This document shows, piece by piece, positions 23,534 to 32,246 of a DNA stretch of 44,224 bases. The stretch spans positions 1 through 44,224 of the forward strand of contig JAMONM010000033.1 of the NCBI GenBank assembly GCA_027065825.1, in the 5' to 3' direction. The translations under genes were made by a program, and so were the position numbers. Positions within the stretch are counted from its first letter, which is position 1; each line of letters starts with the position of its first letter. The stretch comes from Campylobacterales bacterium. GTDB lineage: Bacteria > Campylobacterota > Campylobacteria > Campylobacterales > Nitratiruptoraceae. The notes below the pieces were generated by a model. It made no database searches. It saw only the letters and a list, made by a program, of their open reading frames with translations, and had not been told where the DNA came from.

Positions 23534-26143
23534 ATGGGAGCTGCTAGAACGCTCAAAGGTTTGTTGAGCGCGGCGGCCGCTCTGTGTATGATCTCCGGTG
23601 TCGCTACCGCCCAGAGCGAACTGGAAAAGATCATGAAAGAGAGAGGCTTGACCCAAGACGACATTTTGGCCGCGGCCAAAACCTATACGCCCAGCGGCAA
23701 GAGGGACAAATATATAGTTTTCAGTTCCGGTGGTCAGTCGGGACAGGTGATGGTATACGGCGTTCCTTCGATGAGGATTTTGAAGTTTATCGGCGTTTTC
23801 ACACCCGAGCCTTGGCAGGGGTGGGGATATGACGACGATACCAAGAAAATTCTTGACGAGGGTTCCTACCGAGGAAAGAAGATTACCTGGGGAGATACTC
23901 ACCATCCGGCTATCTCCGAAACCAACGGTGTTTATGACGGGAAATGGCTCGTAATTAACGACAAGGCCAACCCGAGACTCGCCGTTATAGATCTAAAGGA
24001 CTTCGTTACTAAACAGATAGTTGTAAACCCTGTGTTTAAATCTGATCACGGTGGAGCGTTCTTTACTCCAAACAGCGAATATGTTCTCGAAGCGTGTCAG
24101 TACGCCGCTCCTTTTGATAACGAGTACCATCCGATAGAGGAGTATGCGGACGTCTACAGAGGCGGGGTTACCTGCTGGAAATTCGATCATAAAAACGGAC
24201 GCATCATTCCCGAGGAGTCGTTTACGATCGAGATGCCTCCGTATATGCAGGATTTGACCGATGCCGGTAAAGAACTGAGCTACGGATGGGGCTTTACCAA
24301 CTCATTCAACTCCGAAATGTACACTGGCGGTATCGAAAAGGGTCTTCCTCCGTTCGAAGCCGGAATGAGTAGAAACGATACCGACTATCTGCACGTATAT
24401 AACTGGAAAAAGCTGGCCGAACTGGCAAAAGATCCTAAAAACGTCAAAATAATCAACGGCCATAAGGTCATTCCGATTGAGGTGGCGGTTAAAAACGACT
24501 GCCTCTTTTTGATACCGGAACCCAAGTCTCCGCACGGCGTGGACGTGAGTCCTGACGGAAGATATATAGTCGTGGGCGGAAAGCTCGACACTCATGCCAC
24601 CGTTTACGATTTCAAAAAGATCATGGATCTGATCAAGAAAAAGGACTATGCGGGCAAAGATCCTTTCGGGATACCTATTTTGGATATGAAAAAGGCGATG
24701 CACTGTCAGGCGGAACTGGGTCTTGGACCTTTGCATAACCAGTACGGGCCTAAATGGAAAACAGAAGGCGAAATATATACCTCTTTGTACGTTGACAGCC
24801 AGGTGGTAAAATGGAACTATCTAACCTGTGAGGTGGTTGATAAAATCAACGTAAACTACAACATCGGACACCTCTGCGGAATGGAGGGTAAGACCAGAGA
24901 TCCGCAGGGCGAATACATTATAGCGCTGAACAAACTGGCCATCGACAGATTCAATCCTATCGGGCCTTTGCATCCTCAGAACCACCAGCTAATCGACATT
25001 AGCGGCAAAAAAATGCAGTTGCTGTACGATATGCCGGTACCTCTGGGCGAGCCTCACCAGGCGGTAGCCATAAGAGCAGAAAAGCTACATACCGAAGTGA
25101 GATATCCGATGGGTATCAATCCGTTTACCGGAAAGATTCACGAGGGTAAAACGCTCGCAGGACAAGAGAGAATTGTTAGAAAGGGTAATCACGTTTACGT
25201 ATACGGAACAGTTGTCAGAAGCCATATCAATCCGGAAAGAGTTACCGTCAACAAAGGGGATATCGTAACCTTCTATCTGACCAACCTCGAAAGAGCTGAG
25301 GACGAAACGCACGGATTTACCGTAGACTGGTACAACGTTCACGCGTCGCTCGAACCCGGTAAAACTGTTGCCGTTACCTTTAAAGCCGATCAAGAGGGCG
25401 TATTCCCTTATTACTGTACCGAGTTCTGTTCGGCTCTCCATTTGGAGATGATGGGTTATCTGATGGTAAAAGATCCGAACAAAAAGTATAAATCGGTCAA
25501 AAAGATCAAACTCAAAAAGATGAGCAAAGAAGAGCTCATGAAAGAGTACAACAAAACCGTGGCTCTGAACGAAGCGACTAAAAAAGTCATCCTGAGCGTC
25601 GTTAAATTCCTAAAAGACAACCATTACGAAAAATATCCGGTTGTCAAACAGTTGGTAGAAGACGCCATGGATCAGTTCAACAAAGTGCCCGCAGAAGAGA
25701 AAAAGGCTGAAGAAGCGCTCAAAAAAGGCGACATAGATACGGCTATCAACTTCCAGTATCAGGCATGGCAGTATCTGGTCAAAACTGCCGACGTTGGTAT
25801 CAGAGCCAAAGATCTGCTGGTTAAAAAGCTGGCTACTCCGATGAGCGAAGCGGCCAAGAGAGGCGAAGTGGCCTTTGCCGAAGGCGGATGTAACGGATGT
25901 CACGTAATAGGAAAAGTGAGCTCCGGACCCGATTTGGTCGGCGTTCTCAAAAGACATGAAAACGGCGAACAGTGGGTAGCCGACTTCATCAAGAATCCTG
26001 AAAAATATTACAACGATCCGTACGTGAAAGCGATGATCGACTACTTCAACCTCAGAATGCCTAACCAGCATATGAGCGATCAGGAGATCAAGGATATCAT
26101 CGAATATCTCAAATGGATCGACGAGAACGCTCACCTCTTCTAA
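23534..26143 (+). CDS. nosZ: Clade II nitrous oxide reductase with C-terminal cytochrome c
   Basis: 869 residues; the ATG follows AAAGGAGG. The signal peptide is Sec-type (GLLSAAAALCMISGVATAQ) without a twin-arginine motif, as in clade II NosZ. CuZ histidines lie in DTHHP, SDHGGAFF, KSPHGVDVSPDGRY, GKLDTHATV, LGPLHNQYGP, GHLCGMEG and LHPQNHQ. The CuA site is C628-TEF-C632-SAL-H636 with M639. A lysine-rich linker leads to a monoheme cytochrome c (C786-NG-C789-H790). This extra domain is characteristic of Campylobacterota. It reduces N2O to N2 in the periplasm and is followed by the nosB-led cluster. Confidence 0.98.
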   Translation: MGAARTLKGLLSAAAALCMISGVATAQSELEKIMKERGLTQDDILAAAKTYTPSGKRDKYIVFSSGGQSGQVMVYGVPSMRILKFIGVFTPEPWQGWGYDDDTKKILDEGSYRGKKITWGDTHHPAISETNGVYDGKWLVINDKANPRLAVIDLKDFVTKQIVVNPVFKSDHGGAFFTPNSEYVLEACQYAAPFDNEYHPIEEYADVYRGGVTCWKFDHKNGRIIPEESFTIEMPPYMQDLTDAGKELSYGWGFTNSFNSEMYTGGIEKGLPPFEAGMSRNDTDYLHVYNWKKLAELAKDPKNVKIINGHKVIPIEVAVKNDCLFLIPEPKSPHGVDVSPDGRYIVVGGKLDTHATVYDFKKIMDLIKKKDYAGKDPFGIPILDMKKAMHCQAELGLGPLHNQYGPKWKTEGEIYTSLYVDSQVVKWNYLTCEVVDKINVNYNIGHLCGMEGKTRDPQGEYIIALNKLAIDRFNPIGPLHPQNHQLIDISGKKMQLLYDMPVPLGEPHQAVAIRAEKLHTEVRYPMGINPFTGKIHEGKTLAGQERIVRKGNHVYVYGTVVRSHINPERVTVNKGDIVTFYLTNLERAEDETHGFTVDWYNVHASLEPGKTVAVTFKADQEGVFPYYCTEFCSALHLEMMGYLMVKDPNKKYKSVKKIKLKKMSKEELMKEYNKTVALNEATKKVILSVVKFLKDNHYEKYPVVKQLVEDAMDQFNKVPAEEKKAEEALKKGDIDTAINFQYQAWQYLVKTADVGIRAKDLLVKKLATPMSEAAKRGEVAFAEGGCNGCHVIGKVSSGPDLVGVLKRHENGEQWVADFIKNPEKYYNDPYVKAMIDYFNLRMPNQHMSDQEIKDIIEYLKWIDENAHLF

Positions 26144-26149
26144 ATCGTT

Positions 26150-26166
26150 CGGGGCGACTCGCCCCG
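26150..26166 (+). terminator. GC-rich hairpin after nosZ
   Basis: CGGGGCG (26150-26156) pairs with CGCCCCG (26160-26166) around a three-base loop, seven bases after the nosZ stop. There is no T-run. It likely separates or stabilises the nosZ message relative to the accessory genes. Confidence 0.65.
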
Positions 26167-26169
26167 GCG

Positions 26170-26265
26170 ATAATTTACATCTATCTTTATAACAAATAGA
26201 TTACAAAATATAGCTCCCCCTTAGAACTATAAAATCAATTAATTATAAAGATAAATGTAAATTAT
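26170..26265. repeat. 96-bp element with 23-bp near-perfect inverted terminal repeats
   Basis: The left arm 26170-26192 and the right arm 26243-26265 are complementary at 22 of 23 positions (one C/A mismatch). They are AT-rich and separated by 50 bases (26193-26242). The element sits between the nosZ hairpin and the nosB Fnr box. It could be a long RNA stem, a paired operator or a MITE-like relic. No target-site duplication is obvious at its edges. Confidence 0.7.
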
Positions 26266-26267
26266 AT

Positions 26268-26281
26268 TTGATTAAAATCAA
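26268..26281 (+). promoter_or_regulatory. Fnr box upstream of nosB (TTGATTAAAATCAA)
   Basis: Matches the canonical Fnr consensus TTGAT-N4-ATCAA exactly in both arms. TATAAT at 26304-26309 lies 29.5 bp from the box centre, the geometry expected for a class II site at -41.5. The nosB ATG is at 26341. This suggests separate transcription of the accessory genes from nosZ. Confidence 0.8.
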
Positions 26282-26340
26282 CATAATAGATTGTAAAAAA
26301 GAGTATAATCTAAAATAATGTAAAATCGAAAGGACGGAAG

Positions 26341-27147
26341 ATGCAAGGTTCGGCCATAAAATATAGGATATTCGCGTTTATCGCGTTTGCTATTTTGCTC
26401 TACTGGTTCGTAATTCCGGCTGTGATTACCCATAACGTTCCCGAACTGGCCAAAGAGGGTAAAGCCGACGCGATTCCTCCTTTGGCGTACAAAGTCTGGG
26501 ATTATTACCAAAAGGGCAGATACGTCAGCCCGAATACGCCGCCGGAGGCTCTTGACGAAAACAAGAATCCATCTTTGGAAAAGATGATACAAAGCAGTGC
26601 CGAAATAGGAGTGGCCAGCGCTCCGATCTGGTATGTTTCTCTGGAAGCCCCAAATTACCCAAAAGACGCCTTTCCAGAGGGTATTCCCGTCTATTACCAT
26701 TTTGACGGCTTTAGCGGCGACGTACATGAGATGAATACCATAAACCATTTTATAGGAATGGATCCGATGGAAAGAGGCGCTCCCTACCTAAGGGCTATTG
26801 CGCCGTATGTATTGGCGCTTTTGGCTTTTGCGTACGTTCTGTTTATGCTGTATGACTGGAAATGGCTAAATTACGTTATGTGGATAGCAGTACTGCTACC
26901 GGTTATATTCTTGGGATTTTACGCCTATTGGCTTTACTGGTTTGGACACCATATGCACGACTGGGGTGCGTTCAAAATCAAACCGTTTATGCCCACCGTA
27001 TTCGGCGACGGAAAAGTGGCCCAGTTTACCACGCACTCTTATCCGACTATCGGATTTTGGCTGCTCTTGGCGATCAGCTTTTTTACGCTTTTGGCTATAT
27101 TGTCCAAGAACAAATATCTAAAAAGTAGAGGCGAACAGCCAAAATGA
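26341..27147 (+). CDS. nosB: NosB, membrane protein of clade II nos clusters
   Basis: 268 residues with an N-terminal span (about 10-30), a periplasmic loop of some 130 residues (containing YYHFDGFSGDVHEMNTINHF), and three or more C-terminal spans. Histidine-rich motifs include WFGHHMHDWGAFKIKPFMP. It matches NosB, which directly follows nosZ in Wolinella and other clade II organisms and is thought to assist electron flow or maturation; its biochemistry is not settled. It overlaps nosD by four bases. Confidence 0.88.
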   Translation: MQGSAIKYRIFAFIAFAILLYWFVIPAVITHNVPELAKEGKADAIPPLAYKVWDYYQKGRYVSPNTPPEALDENKNPSLEKMIQSSAEIGVASAPIWYVSLEAPNYPKDAFPEGIPVYYHFDGFSGDVHEMNTINHFIGMDPMERGAPYLRAIAPYVLALLAFAYVLFMLYDWKWLNYVMWIAVLLPVIFLGFYAYWLYWFGHHMHDWGAFKIKPFMPTVFGDGKVAQFTTHSYPTIGFWLLLAISFFTLLAILSKNKYLKSRGEQPK

Positions 27148-28367
27148 GAAATTTTTTGGTGTTGATGGGTATTTGCTCGGCGCTGTTCTCTTCCGTTTTG
27201 CAAGAGGCCATAGACAGAGCCGAGCCGGGTTCTAAAATTGAACTGCCTGCCGGAATTTTCGAAGGAAATATACTCATTGACAAACCTCTCGTTATAGTTG
27301 GAAAAGGTTCAAAAACGGTAATTAGAGGAGAGGGGACCGGCACCGTGGTTAAAGTACGGAGCTCCAACGTTACCCTCGAGGGGCTGGTAATAGAAAATAG
27401 CGGCAGCCAATACGAGACGATCGACGCCGCTATTTCCATTAAGGACAGCAGATTCTGTACAGTCAGAAACTGCATTATCAGAGATACGCTCTTTGGCATC
27501 GATTTGCAAAACGTCAGCAATTCCGTCATAGAGAACAATACTATCAGCTCAAAAGATCTTGAACTCGGTCTAAGGGGCGACGGTATTAGGCTTTGGTACA
27601 GCAACGACAACGTTTTAAGAAACAACAGGCTCATTAAATCGAGAGATTTTGTGGTCTGGTACAGTCACGGAAATCTGATCGAAAAGAATAGAGGCGAATA
27701 CGGCAGATATTCGCTCCACTTCATGTATGCCGGCAAAAACATTGTCAGGAACAACTTTTACAGACACAACAGCGTAGGCATATTTTTTATGTATTCCAAA
27801 GACACAGTGGCAGAGAACAACGTTGTCATGAGTTCGGTAGGAACGACGGGTATAGGCATAGGTTTAAAAGACGCTTCCAATTTTACCCTCAAAAACAATA
27901 CCGTATTATATTGCGCCAAAGGTATGTATATAGACAGGTCCCCATATGAGCCGGGAACCGAAAATATTATCGAAAGCAACAAGATCATGTACAACTCCAT
28001 AGGAATACATTTCCATTCGGTCAGCGTTGCAAATTTGATTACTAAAAACGTTTTCAAAGGAAATATAGAAAACGTTTACGACGATTCCGGCAGAGAGATA
28101 ACCCATTCTGTTCAGAACAGATGGGTTATGAACTACTGGGACGATTATCAGGGGTTCGACAAGAACAGGGACGGAATAGGAGATACTCCGTATACTCTTT
28201 ATTACTACGCGGACAAGATGTGGATGTTAAATCCGAACGTCAAGTTCTTTTACGGATCTCCGGTTATATCGATTTTGAACTTTTTGGCGAAACTCGCTCC
28301 CTTTTCGGAGCCTTTGAAGCTGCTGAGCGATCCGAAGCCCTTAATGTACGAAAAGGAAGCCTCATGA
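27144..28367 (+). CDS. nosD: NosD, periplasmic protein for NosZ copper-site maturation
   Basis: 407 residues with a signal peptide and a right-handed beta-helix of CASH/NosD repeats, seen as recurring N-N-x-I/V turns (VIENNTISSKDLELGLRGDG, ENNVVMSSVGTTGIGIGLKD, LKNNTVLYCAKGMYI). The C-terminal VMNYWDDYQGFDKNRDGIGD motif is diagnostic of NosD. It works with the ABC transporter NosFY in assembling the CuZ centre. Its stop overlaps the start of nosG. Confidence 0.95.
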   Translation: MRNFLVLMGICSALFSSVLQEAIDRAEPGSKIELPAGIFEGNILIDKPLVIVGKGSKTVIRGEGTGTVVKVRSSNVTLEGLVIENSGSQYETIDAAISIKDSRFCTVRNCIIRDTLFGIDLQNVSNSVIENNTISSKDLELGLRGDGIRLWYSNDNVLRNNRLIKSRDFVVWYSHGNLIEKNRGEYGRYSLHFMYAGKNIVRNNFYRHNSVGIFFMYSKDTVAENNVVMSSVGTTGIGIGLKDASNFTLKNNTVLYCAKGMYIDRSPYEPGTENIIESNKIMYNSIGIHFHSVSVANLITKNVFKGNIENVYDDSGREITHSVQNRWVMNYWDDYQGFDKNRDGIGDTPYTLYYYADKMWMLNPNVKFFYGSPVISILNFLAKLAPFSEPLKLLSDPKPLMYEKEAS

Positions 28368-29149
28368 AAAAAGAAGATAAAAAAAGACGGGACTTCATAA
28401 AACAGATGGCCGGTCTCGGAGTTTTGGGGCTGGCCGCGGCTGGCGGAATTTTCGGCGCGAGATTTTTGAGCGCCGAGGAGAAGCTAAAGCTCAGACCTCC
28501 TGGCGCATTGGAGGAGGATAGGTTTTTGGCCCTGTGCATCAAGTGCGGCCAGTGTCTGCAGGTATGCCCTTATGATTCCATTTTGCTGGAGGATCTAGAG
28601 GGACTGGCCGGAGTCGGGACGGCTTATATCGATCCTGATAGAAGGGGATGTTATCTGTGCAAGGCGCTTCCTTGTATTTTGGCCTGTCCCAGCGGAGCGC
28701 TGGATCACGAAGTGGCCGATGACGTCCGAAAGATTCATATGGGTATGGCCGTTATTGAAAATCTGGACGCCTGCTTGGCTTTGGAACGAAGGCCTGTACC
28801 GGAGAGCTTTTTGGATGAGATGTTTGAACATACCAAGGTGTTGAGCGACCGGGAGAGAAAAGAGAGAAAAATTTTGCCTCTTGAGGTTCAAAGCGAAAAA
28901 AGAGAACTGCAGGTGGAGGTTTTGAAAAAGATTCAAGAGTCGGTGGGCAAGGAGTGTTCGTTGTGCGCCGATATGTGTCCCTATCCTTCTCCCTCTTTGG
29001 CGATAGGAATGGTTGAAAAAGATGGCGGCATGATGCCTCAGATCAGAGAAAAATGCGTAGGTTGCGGCGTATGCGTGGAAGTTTGTCCCACGGACGTTTT
29101 GAAAATAGTGCCAAGAGCCACTTATGACGAGATTTACAAAAAGGGGTAA
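28364..29149 (+). CDS. nosG: Ferredoxin-type protein NosG
   Basis: 261 residues from the ATG at 28364 (ATGA overlap with nosD, AAAAGGAAG upstream). The frame extends back to 28121, but that part lies inside nosD and is rejected. A twin-arginine-like KKRRDFIKQMAG start precedes cluster motifs CIKCGQCLQVCP, CYLCKALPCILACP and CVGCGVCVEVCP. The third cluster is interrupted: its first cysteine (CLALERR) is about 60 residues before CSLCADMCP, with a charged helical insert between. NosG is the paralogue of NapG and likely takes electrons from menaquinol via NosH. Confidence 0.92.
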   Translation: MKKEDKKRRDFIKQMAGLGVLGLAAAGGIFGARFLSAEEKLKLRPPGALEEDRFLALCIKCGQCLQVCPYDSILLEDLEGLAGVGTAYIDPDRRGCYLCKALPCILACPSGALDHEVADDVRKIHMGMAVIENLDACLALERRPVPESFLDEMFEHTKVLSDRERKERKILPLEVQSEKRELQVEVLKKIQESVGKECSLCADMCPYPSPSLAIGMVEKDGGMMPQIREKCVGCGVCVEVCPTDVLKIVPRATYDEIYKKG

Positions 29150-29151
29150 AA

Positions 29152-29715
29152 ATGAGGGGAATCCTTATTATCTGTTTGGGTGTCGCGCTTTTTTTGCTGA
29201 GCGGATGTGAAGAGAAACAAAAAACCGCCGAGGATATACGAAAAGGCGACGCTGGAGAGATCAAAATTACGGCCGGAGCCGTAGAGGAAAAGAGTGTCGA
29301 GAGCAAAAATCCGGATAAAGGAGAGTTTTACTACTCCTACAACAAAAAAGAGGAAAAAGCGGAGGAAGAAGATGAGAGCTATACTCCCATAGATGCCTAT
29401 AGAAGGGTTAGAAGCCCCTACGAAGAGGTTCAGATCTCCTTGTTGGCAAAAAAATTGAGCAAAGATTTTATCATTCACTGTTCGGCGTGCCATGACGATT
29501 ACGCAAACGGCATTATAGGGCCCTCTTTGCTGGATAAAAACGCCACGTTTATTTACGGTCGATTGATGGCGTACAAAAACGGCTCTAAAAACAACGTGCT
29601 CATGAAAGATCTGGTGAGTAGAATGAGTGATGAGAGACTAAAATCGTTAGCTGACGAAATCGCAAAATTCAATGAAAAGGTTCGAAAGATCAAAGCTGGT
29701 GAAAAAGTTGATTAA
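29152..29715 (+). CDS. nosC1: NosC1, lipoprotein-anchored monoheme cytochrome c
   Basis: 187 residues with a lipobox (FLLSGC), so the mature protein is probably attached to a membrane. An acidic, lysine-rich linker of about 80 residues leads to a cytochrome c domain with CSACH and the axial methionine candidate in NVLMKDLVSRM. It belongs to the NosC family of clade II clusters, proposed to carry electrons to NosZ. It starts two bases after nosG. Confidence 0.87.
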   Translation: MRGILIICLGVALFLLSGCEEKQKTAEDIRKGDAGEIKITAGAVEEKSVESKNPDKGEFYYSYNKKEEKAEEEDESYTPIDAYRRVRSPYEEVQISLLAKKLSKDFIIHCSACHDDYANGIIGPSLLDKNATFIYGRLMAYKNGSKNNVLMKDLVSRMSDERLKSLADEIAKFNEKVRKIKAGEKVD

Positions 29716-29725
29716 AGGATAGGAA

Positions 29726-30232
29726 ATGGTAAAGCATATTATCGCGACTATTGCCGGAATAGCTACCGCATGGGCTATATACTATATGGCCACCCTCGAT
29801 AGGGAAGTGGAGAAGATGAGACTGATCAAAGAGGTCATCGAAAAGTCCAAACTTGAGGTTCCGGTAGCCTCGACTCAGCAGCAACAGCAATCCCTTCCCG
29901 TAGAGAAGACGAAGAACGAAGAGGAGAGTGAGGCCGAAAAACAGCTCAAGATGCTAAAAGAGAAGGCCGGAACGGTTTCAGCCTTTGAGGTTAGTCCACT
30001 ATATAGAAGAAACTGCGCCTCGTGCCACGGAGTCAACGGTGAGGGTGCGGTAGGACCGAAACTGGTAGGAAAGAGCGAAGAGTATATTTTGAACTCTTTG
30101 CGCGATTTCAAAAGCGGCAAGAGAAAAAACTACGTTATGTACGGGTTGCTCAGCAATATGAAAGACGAGGATCTGATTTCGCTGGCTCGAGAGATAGCGA
30201 CATTTGAGGAAAAACTCAAAAACGCCAAATAG
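29726..30232 (+). CDS. nosC2: NosC2, membrane-anchored monoheme cytochrome c
   Basis: 168 residues with an uncleaved-looking N-terminal span (IIATIAGIATAWAIYYMATL), a glutamine/charged linker (STQQQQQS) and a cytochrome c domain with CASCHGVNGEGAVGP and YVMYGLLSNM. It pairs with NosC1 in gene order and design. Together they probably connect NosGH with the cytochrome domain of NosZ. Confidence 0.87.
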   Translation: MVKHIIATIAGIATAWAIYYMATLDREVEKMRLIKEVIEKSKLEVPVASTQQQQQSLPVEKTKNEEESEAEKQLKMLKEKAGTVSAFEVSPLYRRNCASCHGVNGEGAVGPKLVGKSEEYILNSLRDFKSGKRKNYVMYGLLSNMKDEDLISLAREIATFEEKLKNAK

Positions 30233-30253
30233 GCAATTTACAAGGAACCGATT

Positions 30254-31165
30254 ATGGATAGATACAACTGGAGCGTCAGAGAGCTGGTAAACGCCCCTTT
30301 GCTTTCCACCCTCTATTACAGAACTAGAGAGGGTAAAATAAGACCGACATGGAGATTTTGGAGGTGGCTCAGCGTCATAGTGATAAATTTGGCTTTTTTT
30401 CTGTCGTACCATATCGATATCCAGTTTCTGGAAGGAACTCTGACCGGTTCGAGGCTGTTGGGTTTTCACCTGATCGATCCCTTTGTGGCGTTGGAGATGC
30501 TGGCCGCCGAGCACCATATACATACCAATATCATTATCGGAACGTTGACGATAGTCGCTTTTTACTTCTTTGTAGGGGGCAAGGCCTTTTGCGGCTGGGT
30601 TTGTCCTTACGGACTGCTTAGCGAAATAGGGGAGAGAATACATCAGATACTGGTTAGCAAACATATAATCAAAGAGAGGAGCTTCAATCCCAGAGTTAGA
30701 TATCTTTTTTGGGTTATCTTTTTGGCGGCCGCGGCCGTCGACGGATATTTGGTATTCGAGATGATAAATCCGGTTGGTATACTCAGCAGGTTTATCGTAT
30801 ACGGGTGGAGTTTGGCGATCGTTTGGGTTTTGGTTATCTTGGCCATAGAAATTCTCTTTTCGAGACGGGCCTGGTGCAAGTACGTGTGTCCGATAGGAAC
30901 CACTTACAGTTTCATAGGCTGGGTCAGTCCGATGAAGGTTCAGTGGGATATGGACAAGTGCGACCACTGTATGGCCTGTTTCGCCGCATGTCCGGAGGAT
31001 CACGTTCTGGAGTTCGCAAAGCCGAAATATGACGAAAAGAGAAAAGAAAAGGGAGTAACGAAAGAGTTTGTTAAAGATGGTGATTGTATAATGTGTGCCA
31101 GATGTTTCGACGTATGCCACGAGGATGCGTACAATTTCGAGTTTAGGTTGAAAAATCTGATATGA
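30254..31165 (+). CDS. nosH: Quinol dehydrogenase-type membrane protein NosH
   Basis: 303 residues, four or five spans. Two CX3CP motifs (CGWVCPYGLL, CKYVCPIGTT) and two Fe-S motifs (CDHCMACFAACP, CIMCARCFDVC) match the NapH family. With NosG it should oxidise menaquinol, which explains the lack of nosR. The start lies 21 bases after nosC2 behind AAGGAACC, and the end overlaps nosF by four bases. Confidence 0.93.
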   Translation: MDRYNWSVRELVNAPLLSTLYYRTREGKIRPTWRFWRWLSVIVINLAFFLSYHIDIQFLEGTLTGSRLLGFHLIDPFVALEMLAAEHHIHTNIIIGTLTIVAFYFFVGGKAFCGWVCPYGLLSEIGERIHQILVSKHIIKERSFNPRVRYLFWVIFLAAAAVDGYLVFEMINPVGILSRFIVYGWSLAIVWVLVILAIEILFSRRAWCKYVCPIGTTYSFIGWVSPMKVQWDMDKCDHCMACFAACPEDHVLEFAKPKYDEKRKEKGVTKEFVKDGDCIMCARCFDVCHEDAYNFEFRLKNLI

Positions 31166-31803
31166 TCAGAATAGAGAAGGCTACGAAAAAGTTTATGGGC
31201 GCTACTGTTTTGGATTCGGTCAGCGTCACTTTTTTACCGGGAGACAAGGTGGCTTTGATGGGACCCAACGGAGCAGGAAAGACCACCTTGGTCAGATCCG
31301 TTTTGGGTTTTTATAGACTTGACGGCGGAGAGATAGAGGTTTTTGGAAACTCTCCCTATCAGAAAAGGACCGCCGTATTGGAAAGAATAGCTTTTATCCC
31401 CCAGACTCCGCCTCCTATAAAGCTATCAGTAAAAGAGCTGTGTGAATATATCTCCAAAAGTTCCGGAGTCGAGGTAGAACGTATAGCCGCGGAAGCCGAT
31501 AGAATGGACCTGGATTTAAAAGGAAACGGCGACAAGCCTTTTTTCAAGCTTAGCGGCGGAATGAAACAGAAGCTTTTGATAGCCATCGCTCTTTCGCGCA
31601 AAAGCGACATATTTATTTTTGACGAGCCGACAGCCAATCTGGACCCGAAGGCGCGCGAGCGGTTTTATGCGTTGTTAAAGGAGCTAAATCCCGAATCGAT
31701 CGCCGTTTATATTACCCATAGAATTGAGGAATTGGGAGATTTGGTAAACAGAACGGTATATATGGATTTGGGTAAAATTACCGAAGACAGAAGGATTGCA
31801 TAG
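31162..31803 (+). CDS. nosF: ABC transporter ATP-binding protein NosF
   Basis: 213 residues with Walker A (GPNGAGKTTLV), Q-loop region (FIPQTPPPIKL), ABC signature LSGGMKQKLLIA, Walker B with DEPTANLDP, and H-loop ITHRIEE. It pairs with NosY to power a step in NosZ copper-site maturation. It overlaps nosH upstream and shares its last base with the GTG start of nosL. Confidence 0.95.
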   Translation: MIRIEKATKKFMGATVLDSVSVTFLPGDKVALMGPNGAGKTTLVRSVLGFYRLDGGEIEVFGNSPYQKRTAVLERIAFIPQTPPPIKLSVKELCEYISKSSGVEVERIAAEADRMDLDLKGNGDKPFFKLSGGMKQKLLIAIALSRKSDIFIFDEPTANLDPKARERFYALLKELNPESIAVYITHRIEELGDLVNRTVYMDLGKITEDRRIA

Positions 31804-32246
31804 TGAATCCGAGAATAGTTTTTATAGGGTTGATGGCCCTTTTTGCTATTTTCGTCGCCGGATGCGAGAAAAAGGATTTTACAAAAACCGCGGCCAAGAT
31901 GCATTGGGACAGGGATATGTGCGAAAGATGCAAAATGGCCATCAGCGACAGAAAATTCGCCGTTCAGGCCGTTGGAGAGGATGGCAAACTCTACCGTTTT
32001 GACGATATAGGGTGTCTAATATTATGGCAGGCCAAAGAGCGTCCCGATCTGAAATTTAAAAAAATATGGATTACAGACGCTGAAACCGGCGAATGGATAG
32101 ACGCCGAAAGAGCTCTATATACAATGGATGCCCTAACTCCCATGGGGTACGGTTTTGCGGCATATAGTCGAAAAAACTTTCCAAAAGGCAAAAAGCCCTT
32201 GGATTTTGCCGAGGTTAAAAAGAGGATAATAAAGATAGGCAGATGA
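31803..32246 (+). CDS. nosL: NosL, copper-binding lipoprotein
   Basis: 147 residues from a GTG at 31803. A lipobox (IFVAGC, C21) anchors it. NosL motifs follow: DMCERCKMAISDRKFAVQ and FDDIGCLILWQ, carrying the conserved cysteines and methionine for copper, and WIDAERALYT. NosL is a Cu(I) chaperone for NosZ. It overlaps nosF by one base and nosY by four. Confidence 0.92.
   Translation: MNPRIVFIGLMALFAIFVAGCEKKDFTKTAAKMHWDRDMCERCKMAISDRKFAVQAVGEDGKLYRFDDIGCLILWQAKERPDLKFKKIWITDAETGEWIDAERALYTMDALTPMGYGFAAYSRKNFPKGKKPLDFAEVKKRIIKIGR

Noticed and set aside
28121-28363. N-terminal extension of nosG into nosD
   Set aside because: The extra 81 codons lie out of frame inside nosD, and the ATG at 28364 has its own ribosome binding site and a proper signal-like start.
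29999-31120. Long 373-codon open frame on the minus strand opposite nosC2/nosH
   Set aside because: It runs antisense to clear nosC2 and nosH coding sequence, has no family motif and a composition typical of a shadow frame.
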